From Alnus glutinosa (lineage: Eukaryota > Streptophyta > Magnoliopsida > Fagales > Betulaceae), in assembly GCF_958979055.1 (NCBI RefSeq), contig NC_084891.1:4468501-4532500 (forward strand): a stretch of 64,000 bases of DNA. Reading direction: 5' to 3'. Numbering within the stretch: position 1 is the stretch's first letter; each line of letters opens with the position of its first letter. The notes beneath the pieces were generated by a model, which was given only the letters and a program-made list of their open reading frames with translations, did no database searches and was not told where the DNA came from. This document shows, in pieces, positions 48,903 to 61,932 of this stretch. Made by a program: the position numbers and the translations under genes.

Positions 48903-50255
48903 CTATCCAACTGATTATAAAAGTTCCCATTTCTTCTAGTCCCAGATTAAATTTGCCACATGATACTGCCGTCTTGCTACGTACACTAGCACGATTGCTT
49001 CTTTCACGTGCATTTCCTCCATAATCATTGGTTTTTCTTCCTTATAAGATAAGCAATCAAAGGTTCAAGAGATTTTCCTCACCCCCATTCGACAATGTTT
49101 AGCTCTAAGCTTCTTTTTTTTTTTTGGATTAAATCTATCTTTAGATCTTGTTATACAGCTTCTCGCCATACTTCTTACCCTATTACCACTGCCATCACCA
49201 CCACATTCACCACAACTACCACCACTGGCACTACTACAACAGCCATCACTGATGAGGCCATAACTACTAGCAACATCATTATCACCACCATGATTCGAAT
49301 CTGCTGTAAAAAAGAGTATATAAAATCTGAACTGTTGAAAAAATTACAGCACACACGCTGTAGTGTTTTTTACCATACCTAAGCCAAATCCAATAGCTAA
49401 GTTCGAAGAAGAAAGCAACATTGTTTGCCTGGTATTAAGACAAATCCTATGGTGATCTCCTCTTTAAATGAAAAGAATCGCAACTCCTCAGATCATGACA
49501 AAGATCATAGCCACCATTCAGGACAAAGATTTTTCTTTCCACAACAACCCATATGTACTTGTGTATTGTGTAAATCTGAGTGGGGAAAATCAATAAAGCT
49601 TTTCATTACCTTTTGGACAAATTGCTTATTGTATCAGACCTGTAGGACCAAAAGGCGTTCCTCCTTTTTTGTTCCTTTTGCTTCTCAGCGGTATTTTCTT
49701 AAACACTCGAAATGGAGAGGAGCGTTAGGCAAAAAAGTGGGACAAAATTGTCCCATCTTTTATAACACTTGTTTGCCTAACTAGCTCCTCTACATTTCAA
49801 ATAGAGGATTCTATTCCCACTGCTGGTGCAAAAGTGCAAGTTTGAGAGGGTTGAATCATGTGAATTTGGCTTAAATGCGGTAGAAAAAAACAAAAAAACT
49901 ATAGAAGATGTCTCGTATTTTCTATAGTCTAGACTTAATTATAAATTTTTCATGAGAAAGAGGGTAAAATTATACCTGGACTGTCCAAAAAAAAAAAAAA
50001 TACAGAAAATCTCCTGTATTTTTTTTTTTTTTTTAAGACCCGAAGTTACATATTGAAGTGAAGAAGTGGTAAGAATACATAATAGAAATGAAGAAATCCT
50101 TAGGAGAACACTAATCTAGGCTGAAGCATGTCAATATTTTCTCGTCCTGATATCTCACAATATACCTAAGGTTAATAAGTACACTCTCTCATCCCCTCAA
50201 TATATTTATAAAATATATAGTTCTCTTACAAATCCCGCTCTCATTTTCTGTCTCA
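48903..50255. other. Intergenic stretch with no secure gene
   Basis: Contains a degenerate (ACC/ACT)n tract at 49180-49290. On the minus strand it reads as a Gly/Ser/Cys-rich stretch preceded by an acceptor-like TTTTTTACAG at about 49308-49317. A 119-codon plus frame (49425-49784) matches no family I know. A small unannotated gene is possible but not supported. Confidence 0.35.
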
Positions 50256-52368
50256 TCAAGACCCATCATGGCCATTAGCACCACTACTTCCTCCTTTCCT
50301 GCCTGCTGTTGTGTTCTTCAATATCTGCAAATCAAATTGATAAAAATGCAAATATTTAGATGTCATGCAACGGGCAACTTGAGATACAGATAGTTCACAG
50401 GTTTTATCTACCAACACCAGAAGAAACTTTTGTCAATGAAATTGGCAATAGTAAGCTGCAGATCATGGATAACCCCTGGCCATTCCCCTGAACTACCCGA
50501 TCCCAATTTGAAAAGCATTAACCACCTCATCTTAAGAAAGGATATGGTTGGAAAAAGTCATGTGGTCGGACAGGGATGGAACCAAAAAAAAATCCTACTG
50601 TTCATCTGTTACAGCAACCAGAGCATATATGAAATATCACAAACGTTATATCTCCAATCCTAAAGGACAAAGAATAACTAAAAAGACCTGTCATGGAGCT
50701 GTGGTCATGTTGACCCTTACCCACCCAATTACCTCATTATCGACAACAAGATCAAGGGCATTGTAATAATTGATGAAAAATGATAAACTACAGATCTAAC
50801 TACCATCACCTTCCCCAATCATTTTTTCTTTCGGAACATGGCCCTAACAAATCATTTATTATGATTACCCACAAATCCGCATTCCCAAATGATACATGCA
50901 CACATAAACTTTAATTTATGTAAAATATTAATTAAATGAACTATTTTCCATGATATCAGAAGAATGGTTTGAGTTCAATTTTTATTTCCGTCGTTCACAT
51001 CCCATTTTAATTAAATTTTTCACGCATTAAGCTTCACATATTAAGGAAGAATTTGAGCCCACACGAGAAAAGTGTAAAACTTTCAATCAAATGATTATGC
51101 CAACCATTCTCTATCTGCTTAAGCCCGTGGGATAAGCCGTCATTTAAACAACTCTCCCCCAATTCACCCCCCAAAACTAGATCCCAATTGAATAAGGCTA
51201 TGGAGTAGAATCTTATTATATGACTAGCATACAACTTGATAATGTGATAGTGAAAATCAGCCTTTAGATCAACACTTTTTAAAAAAAAAAAAAAAAAAAG
51301 AGAAGGTAAATGACTAATTTTTACTGCCATATCAGTAAATATCATTACTGATTTCAATTACCAGGCATGTAAAATATAGACAATGCCTTTCCAAAGAAAC
51401 AATTATGTTAATATCATGATAATGGTGCTACTATGGTATGATATGGTGGTTAAGTACATACATGTCTAAGCATCTGATTCTCATTCTGCAAGGTAGACTG
51501 CCTCTCTTCAAGCTCAGAGTTCTTCTTCTCCAACTCTTTCACCCTCGTTTCCAACTCAGTCAAGTATGCCTTCTTCCTCTCCCTTGCTTGCTGTGCTGAC
51601 ACTCTATTCCTTAGCAACCTTTTTTGCCCCAATCCACCAAAATACACAATATCACCAATATGCCACTAGCCCCACAAAGAAAACGGATAGCCAGAAAAGG
51701 GCAGGACGGTAATAAATCAATACCTCTTCAGCCGCTTGCTTTCCTTGTCAGCTGGACTTCGGCCTCTCTTCTTCTGACCTTCCCCTGAGGCTTGAACCCG
51801 GTCTGGACCGGCCACTGAACCGGTGTCTCGGCCCGAGGCTGAGGTTCCTGCAGATTCACCACCTATCTCCGGAACCCTCCTGATCTCCTCATCACTCTCA
51901 AGGCCTGGAACGTTTGAGAAGAAATATTAAACGTATACTAATCAAATTTACTAAAAAAAATCCAAGAGGTGGGTGTAATGTTAGACTCGAGGATTTTCTC
52001 GGTAAAAGTGATTCCCGGGAAAATAGATAGATACCCAGTTGAGAAAACCTCGATTTGTACAAAACCCAGATGGGGAAATTTTGATTTTCTTTGACATCAT
52101 GAAGAAAGCCAATCATACATGGGAAGGGAAAATAAAATTTTTAACATTTCACAAAAGCCAATATTGGAAAATGGAAATCTTCTTGAAATCAAAGAGAGAA
52201 AGATAAAATTAAACAGGCACACCAAATTAATAACCTGTTTAACAAAACAGAAATGAGCGAGAAAATTCGACCTTCTTTGATTTCAAGTTGAAGAGCGGAG
52301 CTCGAAGATCTTTCACTGCTTGACGGCAGAGAACTCGCCGCAATGGAACTTGTTGCCTGCTCTTGCAT
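50256..52368 (-). CDS. HY5: HY5, bZIP transcription factor of light signalling
   Basis: Four exons in transcript order, 52368-52272, 51904-51724, 51618-51462 and 50324-50256, give 167 residues, about the Arabidopsis length. The N-terminus [20 protein letters not shown] is diagnostic. [15 protein letters not shown] (about 35-49) is the casein-kinase site plus the VPE core bound by the COP1 WD40 domain. The basic region lies at the exon 2/3 border ([21 protein letters not shown]). The leucine zipper follows ([20 protein letters not shown], then [12 protein letters not shown]). The tail is short and Gly-rich. HY5 binds ACGT-containing G-boxes in the nucleus and promotes photomorphogenesis, and it is degraded through COP1 in darkness. 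Intron 3 is 1.14 kb. An earlier in-frame ATG at 52392 exists, but MQEQ is the family start. Confidence 0.97.
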
Positions 52369-52640
52369 TGCGTCTACAACTTCAAGAAACACAGAGATAA
52401 ACAGGGAGAGATCGAATTTTCTCAGGCTTTTGGAGAGACAAAAGAGCGGGACATTAATGTTACGGCACGTAAATCATACGGAGTGTGTCCAGAGAGATAG
52501 TAGCCATTAGATCTGTCTCGATCCGACGGATATGACAACGGGAGCGTGGAGAGATATAAGCCATGAGGAGTGGCAATAATCAAAGGTTCATATTAGGAGC
52601 GTCGTGGAAGCTCCCAGAGCTTCAGATTAGGGATGGATCC
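52369..52640 (-). promoter_or_regulatory. HY5 upstream region
   Basis: Contains two ACGT cores (GGCACGTAAA at about 52462-52472 and ACCACGTATG at about 52684, just beyond). A TATA-like GGCTTATATC (minus) lies at 52551-52562. GATCCGACGGAT occurs twice (52519 and 52637). ACGT sites are known HY5 targets, and self-regulation is reported for the family. Function here is inferred. Confidence 0.35.
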
Positions 52641-53224
52641 GACGGATGGGACAGAAGTTGGAAGCAGGATACAATGAATTGGGACCACGTATGGGCTGGC
52701 TGAAAGTGCTTAGGTGTTTCTCGATTTTTGTGAATGCCTTCGCTATCAACTCGAATCTCCTTCATTGCGGTTTTTGCACGTGCGTAAACCTTGGAAAAAT
52801 AATAAAAAGAAAGACAATTTTTGTCTCAATTAAATTTCAACTTAATTTATTAAATTAAATTTATTATAATTTTTACGTGCATTTCTAATAAAACATATAA
52901 TTCTTACGAGCATTTTATCTCTTACAATTTAAATGAATTTAGGTGTCAAAGTGATTAACTCAATTAGATTGAGGTAATAATGGTATGATATTGTATTATT
53001 GTAGGGTGAATCTTAAGTTAAATTTTGTAACACGACTAGTACAATCTGAATATGACATATGGTAGGTCATGAAAAATAATATACTTTAGATACTTATTCT
53101 CCCTTTATAAAAATATTAATGTAAAATAATATAAAAAACAACTAAAAAAATATGTTTAATTAAGATATACATATTGACTAATAATAATTATATTTTTAAA
53201 AATTGGGATTATTTTAAAAAATAT

Positions 53225-53660
53225 AATTTTAAAGTGGCCGGCCATTTGTGCGGGATTTCGGCCAAAATGGTCGGATCTCGATTGTTTTGGCCTGATTTCA
53301 ACTTTGGAATTTAGCACAATATCATCGGAATCCGGTGACGATGGCCAGATGTCACCAGATTCCGACAGAAATTTTCAGATTTCAGCAATGGCCAGATTTC
53401 GACCAGTGCTGAAATCTGGCTTGTCAGAATCTGGCAATGGTTGCCGGTTTTCGGCGGTGGTCGACTGCTGAGTGTGAAGGTCAACTGCGTAGTTTAAAAA
53501 ATGGTCAACTGCGTTTGCCGTCTGGGAAATTTATTTTTTTTCAAAATTTACTAATCATTTTTGGTCAAATAGAAATCATTTTATGGTTGACTATTATTTT
53601 CACCTCCACCAAACACCGAAAAATGCCGAAATCATTTTACTCCGAAACAAACAGAGCATT
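53225..53660. mobile_element. Fragment of a hAT-like MITE with GGCCAGATTTC repeats
   Basis: Multiple degenerate copies of GATTTCGGCCA / TGGCCAGATTTC / GAATCTGGC on both strands. It ends TTTTACTCCGAAACAAACAGA, a terminus seen in widespread plant MITEs of the TCTGTTTGTTTCGG type. A relative of the same terminus occurs near 1314-1350. The other end was not found. Confidence 0.4.
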
Positions 53661-53829
53661 AGATTGCTAAAAAATTATATTATTTGGCTTAGAAACATGT
53701 TACATGTACATCTTTAAAAATAAAAAAATAAAAAAAAAATCCAATGGTTAATTTGAAAAAATAAAAAAAAAGATGTACAAATATCATTTTTCTTTGGTTA
53801 GGTTCTATAATTTTATTAATGGTATAAAT

Positions 53830-54503
53830 TTAAGGGATAATTGCACCATTGGTCCCTGTAGTTGGCCTAAATTACAAATTACTCCATGTGGTATCAACAT
53901 GAATTCAGAAATCCCTGTGGTTGGCTTAATTTACAAATCGATCCCTGGAATTAAATTCCGTTAAAAATTTTGACAGATTTTGTTAAGCGCTACGTAAGCG
54001 TCAATAAAATGGCGACACGTGTCCATTTTAATAAAAAAAATTAAAAATAAAATAAATAAAACATATATATATTTTTTTAAAAAAAAAAGAAAAAAAAGCA
54101 AAGGGGTGGCTGCCTTTGGGGGGTGGCCAGGCCACCCCCGACCACTAAGGTTGGCCGCATGGCTACCCCCCGACCCCCTTGGGGTTGGCCGTGTGGCCAC
54201 CCCTTTGCCTTTTTTTTTTTTAAAATAATAATTAATTAATTAATTATTTTAAAATAAGTTTTTTTTAAAAAAATATATTTATATTTTTTTTATTAAGATG
54301 GACACGTGTCACCACCTTATTGGCTGATGTGGCGCTTACGTGACGTTTAACAGAATCTGTTAAAATTTTTAACGGAATTTTACTTTAGGGATCGATTTAT
54401 AAATTAAGCCAACCACAGAGATTTTTGAATTCATATTGATATCACAGGGAGTGATTTATAATTTAGGCCACCACAGGGACCAATGGTATAATTATCCTTA
54501 AAT
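53830..54503. mobile_element. Foldback element 2 (arms of about 300 bp)
   Basis: The left terminus GGGATAATTGCACCATTGGT and the right terminus ACCAATGGTATAATTATCC are inverted repeats. Pairing continues through GACACGTGTC and the TTAACGGAATTT region. The centre (54100-54210) holds palindromic GGGGTGGC/GGCCACCCC words. The long terminal inverted repeats suggest a Mutator-like foldback. No transposase is seen. Confidence 0.75.
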
Positions 54504-55552
54504 TTAATTTCAATTTTTTTTATGAGAATGAGACAGAAAGTAAAATTAAATCTGGACTATTGAGTGAAACTACAACACAAATCCAGTAATTTTTTTTATA
54601 TCACCCAAGTCAAATCCACTGAAAAAAAATAAGGCATTTTGTCTTGTCAGCTTGACAACTTAGCAACCCCACAAATATCATGTGCTGCAATATGGATCTA
54701 GGGGCTCAAAATTTGCATGTAATTTTTTTTTTTTTTAGAGTCATAATTAATAAAGTAAATATATATATCCCTTAAAAAAATTCAAGTAAAATGGAGATGA
54801 TATATTTTATGGTTCATATTAAATTTCATAGATCTAATGATTTAGTCCTTGTCGCCTTATTTCCCGTCTTGGTCACTCATTGGGCAATTTGCTTGCTTGC
54901 CTGTTTGGTTCTCTTCGTCCTCTTCCCGACCGTACCTTTCGGTTGAGACTTAGGAGCGGAAGCATAAGTCTTTTTTTCTTTTTTTTTTTCTTAATCAAGA
55001 TATCGCAATATGCCTATTTTGGTGGACAATACCGTGAGTTCAAACCCTCCTTCAATGGAGCCTGTTCTACGTGCAGAAGTCCATGTAAAGCATGAGCCAT
55101 ATTAACACTCGCTTTAGCTTTCAGAATGCCTTCTACTGTGCAGAGCTCGTTCACCAATTAAAACAAAATATAAGATTAAGTCTAAACTGATATAAACGAT
55201 TCCAACAGAGATTGAAGGATCATAACTACCTTAGACTCTTGCATCAATCTCGACGCCCAAAGGCTCATTGTCGTGTCCTGCCTAGCAGCATTACCTTCGT
55301 CATCAAACATTTGACATGTTCTATATTTGATGCCGGACTACATTTGACATAGCTATTTCATTAAACTTATGTTTTGTTTGTTTGGGTGTAAAATAATTTT
55401 TTTTTTTTGGTGAATGGTGCAATCAAAAATAATTGTCAACGAAAATTATTTTCAGTTTAATTGTAAAAATCTTTTTAATTTTTAAAAAACGATTTACGAT
55501 TTTGTAGATTTAAACTCTTTCATTTGTAAAAATGTCACAAATGATACTTATG

Positions 55553-55938
55553 GGCATCTTATAAACATAGTTGGTACTTCCGTAAAAAACTTAATGACCC
55601 GGTACATCAAACCTAATTGCGACTACCATGTTTCCCATATGCTACATTAGTATTATTTAATAAAAAAATATATATAAAAAAAAAAAAAAATTAAGCGGTA
55701 GTCAAGCCATTCCCGTAGCCAAATGGAGATAGTCGAACCACCCCATGGTCATTGAGGGTGGTTTAGCCGCATTCAGGTCGGCCATAATGGGTGGTTGAAC
55801 CACCCCTATTTTTTTGCTAAAAATAAATAAATAATACTAATGTGATCCATGACTGTCGCCGATAGGTTTAACGTAGTGGATTGTTAAATTTTTTTTTGAC
55901 AGAAAATGAACGAAAATACCAATTATGATTATAAGTTG
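55553..55938. mobile_element. Foldback element 3
   Basis: The left arm (CTTATAAACATAGTTGGTAC...) is the inverted match of the right arm (...CCAATTATGATTATAAG). Both arms reach AATACTAATGT or its complement. The centre has GGGTGGTT/AACCACCCC words. Confidence 0.65.
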
Positions 55939-55947
55939 GAGAAATGC

Positions 55948-56109
55948 TTGGTTGTACACTCTCATCCCATTCCTATCCCACCCTTGTGTACTTGGACCAA
56001 TAATGTGAGAGATAGTAGAGAGAGTATAGTGGGACCCTATTTTTTTAACAACATTATTGGTCCACGTAGACAAGGGTGGGATAGGAGTAGGATAAGAGTG
56101 TACAACCAA
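55948..56109. mobile_element. MITE with arms of about 60 bp
   Basis: The left arm begins TTGGTTGTACACTCTCATCC and the right arm ends GGATAAGAGTGTACAACCAA. The inner arms share TATCCCACCCTTGT and TTGGACCAATAATGT. It sits directly beside foldback element 3. Confidence 0.75.
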
Positions 56110-56939
56110 ATTGTGTACCCATATGATATTTGAACAATTAAGAATCGACCTAACTTTTAGGGACACAAGTCGGTGTTACTGTGAAGTATAACTAAAACGA
56201 TTAAACAATAATCATTATTTCTAAATTAATATTTGGACAATTTTTTGTTTTTCTTTTTTTAAACGGGGTTGAATAAATTTCGTTTTATTCAGTCTTAAAC
56301 TGACACAAGTTAGTCTTACCGTAACATACATTTTGAATGTGTCAATTTAATAAATTAAACTTAATTTTTTTTTTTTTACAATGTTTACTCAAATGCTGTT
56401 AACAAAGCCCTGGCCTAGGCTTCTCTTAATTACTTGCAATATTTCCAAGATTGTAGTTTGATTGCTTTTTCCAGGCACCAAAACTAGGAAAAAGATGTAG
56501 ATGATCATAAAGTTGCTTTTTCGAAATTGAAATGGCAACAAAATGACCATAATTAATTATTTGTCAGGTGTTGCTGCATGGAAAGTTGAGATCAGAATCG
56601 GTTATAATTATTTATCAAAATTTGAAATAATTCAAACAGGTAATTGTGAAATATTATTTATGGGATCTACTTGACTCGATAAGTAACGGGGACAACTCTA
56701 TTTTTATTTAGTCAAATTTGTCTTATAAGTGGTCTCTCGCAATAACTTATCTCAATTTTCTCAAATTCAAACAAATAGTTGTCGACGATTTTAGTTTGAA
56801 AATTGAAAGCTTAGTCATCATTGAATTCAAGGAAAAAGGTACACATGTCAAGGATTTGATCCGGTGCAAATAGGTTGCAATGCATTTTATTTGAGCCATT
56901 CATTTACTAGATCGTGATAGCAAATAATAATAAAAAGAA

Positions 56940-57754
56940 GGGTAAATATAAAATAAATTACTGGGTTTTCGCGAAAATCCTGAAAAATCCCTCATTTTTA
57001 TTTTTTATTTTTTATAACATTAACTCCTTTAGTTTTTCGTGAATTTAAAACAGATCATTCTGTGAATATTCCGTCCATATATTTTAAGCTTTGTTAGTGC
57101 CATCTCATCTTAAAATATTAATTATATTATTTTATTTAAAATAAAAAATAAGAAAGCATGGGTTTGGGGGTGGCCGGGCAAGGGGGTAGCCGCACGGCCA
57201 CCCCCAACGCAAAGGCTACTCCCAAATGGGTATAGGGGTGGCCCGAAAGCCATCCCAATCCCTGGGGGCGGCCCGAATGCCACCCCTAGTGGCTAAGGGT
57301 AGTCGCGCGGCCACCCCCAAAGCCATGAAGGCCACCCACAAATGGGTATAGGGGTGGCTTTCGAGCCACCCCTAGTGGTGCCATAGGGTGGCCTTCGGGC
57401 CATTCCCAAATGGTTATAGGGTGGCCCAAAAGCCACCCCCAAGCCCTCCTCGGCCCTAGGGGGTGGCTGGCTCGCAGCCACCCCAAACCTTCTTCTTTTC
57501 TTATTTTTTTTTTAAATAAAAATATAATTTTAATTAACAAATAAAATAAAAAAAATAATATTTTAAGATGAGGTGGCAAAAATGTTGACATAGCACTAAC
57601 GGAACTTAGAAAAATGGACGGAAAACTCACGGAGGAATCTGCTTCAAATTCGTAAAAAACTAAAAGATTCAAAGTTAGAAAACAAAAAAGAAAAAAAAAA
57701 GTAGGGTTTTTCAGGATTTTTGCAAAAACTCAGGGATTTATTTTATATTTACCC
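56940..57754. mobile_element. Foldback element 4 with a GTGGCC array
   Basis: The ends GGGTAAATATAAAATAAAT and ATTTATTTTATATTTACCC are perfect inverted repeats at the tips. The arms of about 220 bp flank a 330-bp GC-rich centre (57160-57490). The centre is made of repeated GGGTGGCC, GGCCACCCCC and AAATGGGTATAGGGGTGGC units. Minus-strand frames across it are repeat artefacts. Confidence 0.75.
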
Positions 57755-57773
57755 TAAAAAAAAAAGGATAAAT

Positions 57774-58259
57774 ATATTTTTAGTTCATGTGGTTTTGAAT
57801 TTTGATGTATAGCTTTTTGAGTTTTAAAAAGTGATTAATTACTTTATGGGGTAATAAAAAAATAATAAATTAGTCACTACCATTATAAAAATTGATAGAA
57901 TCCATTAATGTGCCACATCATCACAAATTAGGTCGGTTAAATGGGGTGGCCAAACCATCTCCGTGGCCATTGGGAGTGGTTCGACAACCCTCTTAATTTA
58001 TTTTTATTTTTTGTCATTTGGGATAGCCCAACCACTCGCAATGGTCATGTGAGTTGTTTGGCCACTTCGAGATTGCTCATAGACGGTGGCCTGACCACCC
58101 TCATTTAGTACATTAATGAATTCTGTCAAATTTTCTAATAGTATTGATTAATTTGTTATCTTTTACTTACCACATAGAGTGATTAATAACTTTTTAAAAC
58201 CCGGTAAATTACTTGTCAAAAGTTCAAATCACAAGATCTAAAAATACATTTATCCCTTT
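57774..58259. mobile_element. Foldback element 5
   Basis: The ends GGATAAATATATTTTTAG and CTAAAAATACATTTATCC are inverted repeats, continuing through AAAAAGTGATTAAT and its complement. The centre has GGGTGGCC/GGTGGCCTGACCACCC words. It is separated from element 4 by only about 20 bp. Confidence 0.7.
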
Positions 58260-58632
58260 AAACAAAAAAAAAAAAAAAAAAGGTGACTGCTTAGATGACT
58301 GTTTGGGTGGTTCGGTGGCCTTTTTTCGATTTGGACTGTTCATTTATGCATTGCACCGGATACAAATTCAAGCGACAGAACCTCATTAGTCATTAGACTC
58401 ATTACTTTGAGAGTTGCATATTTATTATATGAAAAATGCTAGCCTTCAAACTATTTTACAATTCTTAACACGTGTCAACATGTGATTGAAATGATGTTAA
58501 AATCATTTTCTACTCAGTGCAGAGAAAACTATTCAGTGGAGTCTCCGGCAGAAAAAGTGCCATTATACGTACCCTATCTGTTGTTCCGGATAAAATCTTA
58601 CTACATACTTGTACAGAGTCTTTTAACGGGAA

Positions 58633-61600
58633 CTATACAGATTCAGGAACAGGCCGTTGATATGGAAGACGATGGTCAGGAACTCCCTCTTCAGAGCGTT
58701 TGTCTTCAAACCATTTTACAACTCTTTTGCGGGGCAAGTTCGTCACATGCACAATGCTGCTAATCATAGCGTTCTGCATTGTTTTTCAATGTACAGAGTG
58801 TAAGAATTTAAAACTCTAACAATGAGAATACCCACAAAACATGCTCTTCTGAAGAGATCAGTATCAAGGACGCACGATTGTAGAAAAAAGTCAAAGAGAT
58901 TATCTGATTCAATGCACAATGACTTCTAAATTAGGAATTTTGGCATGTCCCACAAAACATACATATGTATAGATAATAGTGATTACGCCTAAACATATTT
59001 TGACTTAGACTGCCTTCTAACTTTCTAATAAAACTGGCCTACCAGCATCTTTGATGAAATAATGAACAACCTTGAAATTGATTTTTTCCCCTATTGGTAA
59101 GTTACACACGCACTCAGTGGATTTTGAATCCATGATCTCAGCCTTTACCTCATTCTTATGGAAAGAGGAAGTACAATTTGAACTAAATCTCTTTTGGCAG
59201 CAATCCTGACGGTTAAGTATAACTAAATCAGGTCAAATCATTTTGATCCAAAAACCTTAAGGACAATTGGATACTAATTCCACTACACTTCTTAATTCTG
59301 ATGTCCACGGCGACCCACTCTATCGATACTAATCCGATGATAGTCATTTTTCTTTTGGCAGCTTTACTCACCTATTAGTATTCAATGATTTAATACTATA
59401 CCCATACATTATACTAAAACATTTTAATCTAATCTATAGGTCGCCTCTTCCCTGAATTGAACTCGTGACATGGCGCCTGCTTCGATACCAAATGCGAAAA
59501 GTTAGGATTTTAAACCTATTTCATACTAGGCTAGCGCCCATACCCCAAATTGGGCCCACCATAATCGTAACAAAATCAGCCCATTCAGCCTTTTTCTTCG
59601 GTTACTAATAAATATTTGCTACCTATTGGTTATGAATAACAAAATTCTCCCAACATGCAACTTGCAATATTTATGCAACGGAAAAGAAAGAGATTACTTA
59701 CAGTAGGGCGCTTTGTTCTTCTATAAACTCTTTCAAGGGTTTCAACATGCACTTTTTTCAGTCTCTTTAGAGCAGACCATCTATGTTGCATGACATGAAC
59801 AGGCTCTTGCACCTTGGTCCTAGGTTCTGCAGCATCCACACTCGTCTCGCTATGATCACTTTCCACTGTTTTTGTTTCAGGCACTGATACTGATACTGAT
59901 GGTGCAGGTACATCAGGTAAAGCAGCACTCATCATTAGAAGATTTGGAGGTGGGTCACGGAGCATTTCAAGAACAATGGCCCTATCAAGACAAAGCTCAG
60001 CAGCAAGAGTTTTGATCTGCAACAAGAGGGAATTAGGAAAACAAGAAATGCTTAGTAGTTAGTTATAGGGACATGTCAAACCAATTAATAGCCCCCAAGA
60101 TGATTAAATATAAACAAAACTAATGCGAAAAAAAAAAAAAATGCTCTTCAAGAAACTCAGAAGATCAGCCAAGTTGGTTGTTCAGAGAGTCCATCCTAGC
60201 AAAAAACACTTCCCTGCAATTTTGCTTGCCTTCTAATTTTAGGTATGAAAAGGCAGTCTCTAGAAAAGTATTTGACATGCTGTAACCTTGTTTACTTCAC
60301 AAAATTATGACAGCTGGCTGAAATGGTTGAGCATAGCCAGATAAGTTTCTATTTCGAAGCACCCCACTAATTCATTTAAATGGATATTAGAAAGAGTTCA
60401 AGAGACACGTAGCAAAGCCCAAGGTCACAAACAAGCCACTTGACAAGTTCCCATGTTATATGATGATTCCCAAAACAAGTATTCCCATTTATCTCTTTGA
60501 TCAAATATTCAAAATCATGCATACTTAGGTACAGATATAGGTAGCCCAAATGCTTGTTTGGACATGTTTAGCATCATTCTGTCTGTTTTTGCAAAAACCA
60601 GACAGAATAACACACAGGTCAAATTCAGATACCTACTCAGATCAATATTTCTGTGAATAACACAGATCAAATTCAGATACCTACACTAGTTTTACGGCGG
60701 CCAGCTCTTAAAGCTGAAGCCAATCTTCGAAGTTGCCAATTTCTAAGCTTCACCGGCCTTTCTTCTTCTTCATCATCATCGTCGCCTTCTTCAGCATCAT
60801 TATCACTCTCAGTATCGTCCGCAGCTGAGTTCAACATTCCCATGTCAACATCTCCCAGTGCCTCCGCTAACTCTTGCTCAAGCCTGGCAAGGTCTTCTTC
60901 ACTTATCTCCTCATCACCGTCATCCAGGGAGGGGTCATCATTTTTCAAATCTTCTTCCAGTTGACTAAAGAGTGCCTCAAAGGCATCCTCATCTAGATCA
61001 TCCTCGCCCATAGCATCATTACTTGGCAAACTTTTCTGAAAAAAAAAAAAGAAAAAAAAAAGAGAGAGAAAGATACCCAATTAGACCAATACATTACACA
61101 CCATAACAACTACGAATTTCCGACAAAAAAATGATAGCTTTTGTCGAATTGAACTGCATAAATAATTGAAGTTCTTGGAATAAGAAAAATGTGAGTAATT
61201 GTAAGCGTGTAATTGCGTGTCAACCATAATTCCAGATTGGTTAATGAAAAATGAAAGGACTTGGAAAGCAACAACCCAAACAAAGCTAAAGAGTATAAGA
61301 AAATCAACTAGATGATAACTATCGCAACCTTAGACAAGTTTTCAAGAATTTTATGAGTTGGTGAATAAATTTCAACATACAGTTTATTTAATTGGTAAGC
61401 ACCAGTTGAATCCACGACCTTAGGGGGATAGAAATGCTATTTGATAATTTCAGCTGGAGCTTATTTGATTATTTAGGGAATTAATTTCAACTGTTAACTT
61501 CAGGCAATATTAAGTAGACACCAGAAAAAAGTTAAAGGCGAGCAAAAATAAATGGAAATAAAGCTAAGTTTTCTCGGGAACCAAACAAGCTGAAACTAAT

Positions 61601-61812
61601 ACCTTTTCCCTCTTTTTCTTCGAAGGCGAAGACCCGGTGGTTGAAGAGCTGGGGTTTCGGCGGCGAGCGAGAGCGAGAACGGAGCGGAAGGGAGGGTGAC
61701 GTGGCAGAATCAAACGGGTGGGGCCGGGTTGGCCCACGAAGAGGCGATGGCGGAGAGAGGATGATAAGCATTGAACCGCCATGGACGTGTGAATCGACGA
61801 AGCAAACGCCAT
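58633..61812 (-). CDS. OCP3: OCP3-like homeodomain protein
   Basis: Four exons in transcript order, 61812-61603, 61035-60685, 60016-59702 and 58773-58633, all joined in phase 0, give 338 residues. The N-terminus (MAFASSIHTSMAVQCLSSSL...) is Ser/Arg-rich and acid-poor like a plastid transit peptide. Exon 2 is highly acidic (FEALFSQLEEDLKNDD, EEISEEDLARLEQEL, then a D/E run) and ends RPVKLRNWQLRRLASALRAG. Exon 3 has CLDRAIVLEMLRDPPPNLLMM and starts the homeodomain. Exon 4 holds its recognition helix region, TNLPRKRVVKWFEDKR. OCP3 is known from Arabidopsis as a regulator of resistance to necrotrophs and of drought responses, linked to jasmonate signalling and to plastid RNA editing. The whole-length match is clear; cellular location here is inferred. 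Confidence 0.93.
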
Positions 61813-61932
61813 TTGCTCTTCTTTTGAGTCCAGAGCGAAGCCAAGGGAGTGTTTAAGCGCACAATTTTTGTATAATCTCTTGGACACGAGTTGTTTATGT
61901 CTAAAATGTGCTGCAAAACGCATAGTTTTGTT

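Noticed and set aside
57286..57672. 128-codon minus-strand frame
   Set aside because: It reads the GTGGCC array of foldback element 4, and its repeats explain the apparent coding.
58440..58475. Similarity of CTTCAAACTATTTTACAA to OCP3 exon 4 sequence at about 58708
   Set aside because: The match is short and ends at once; it looks like a MITE terminus and not an exon duplication.
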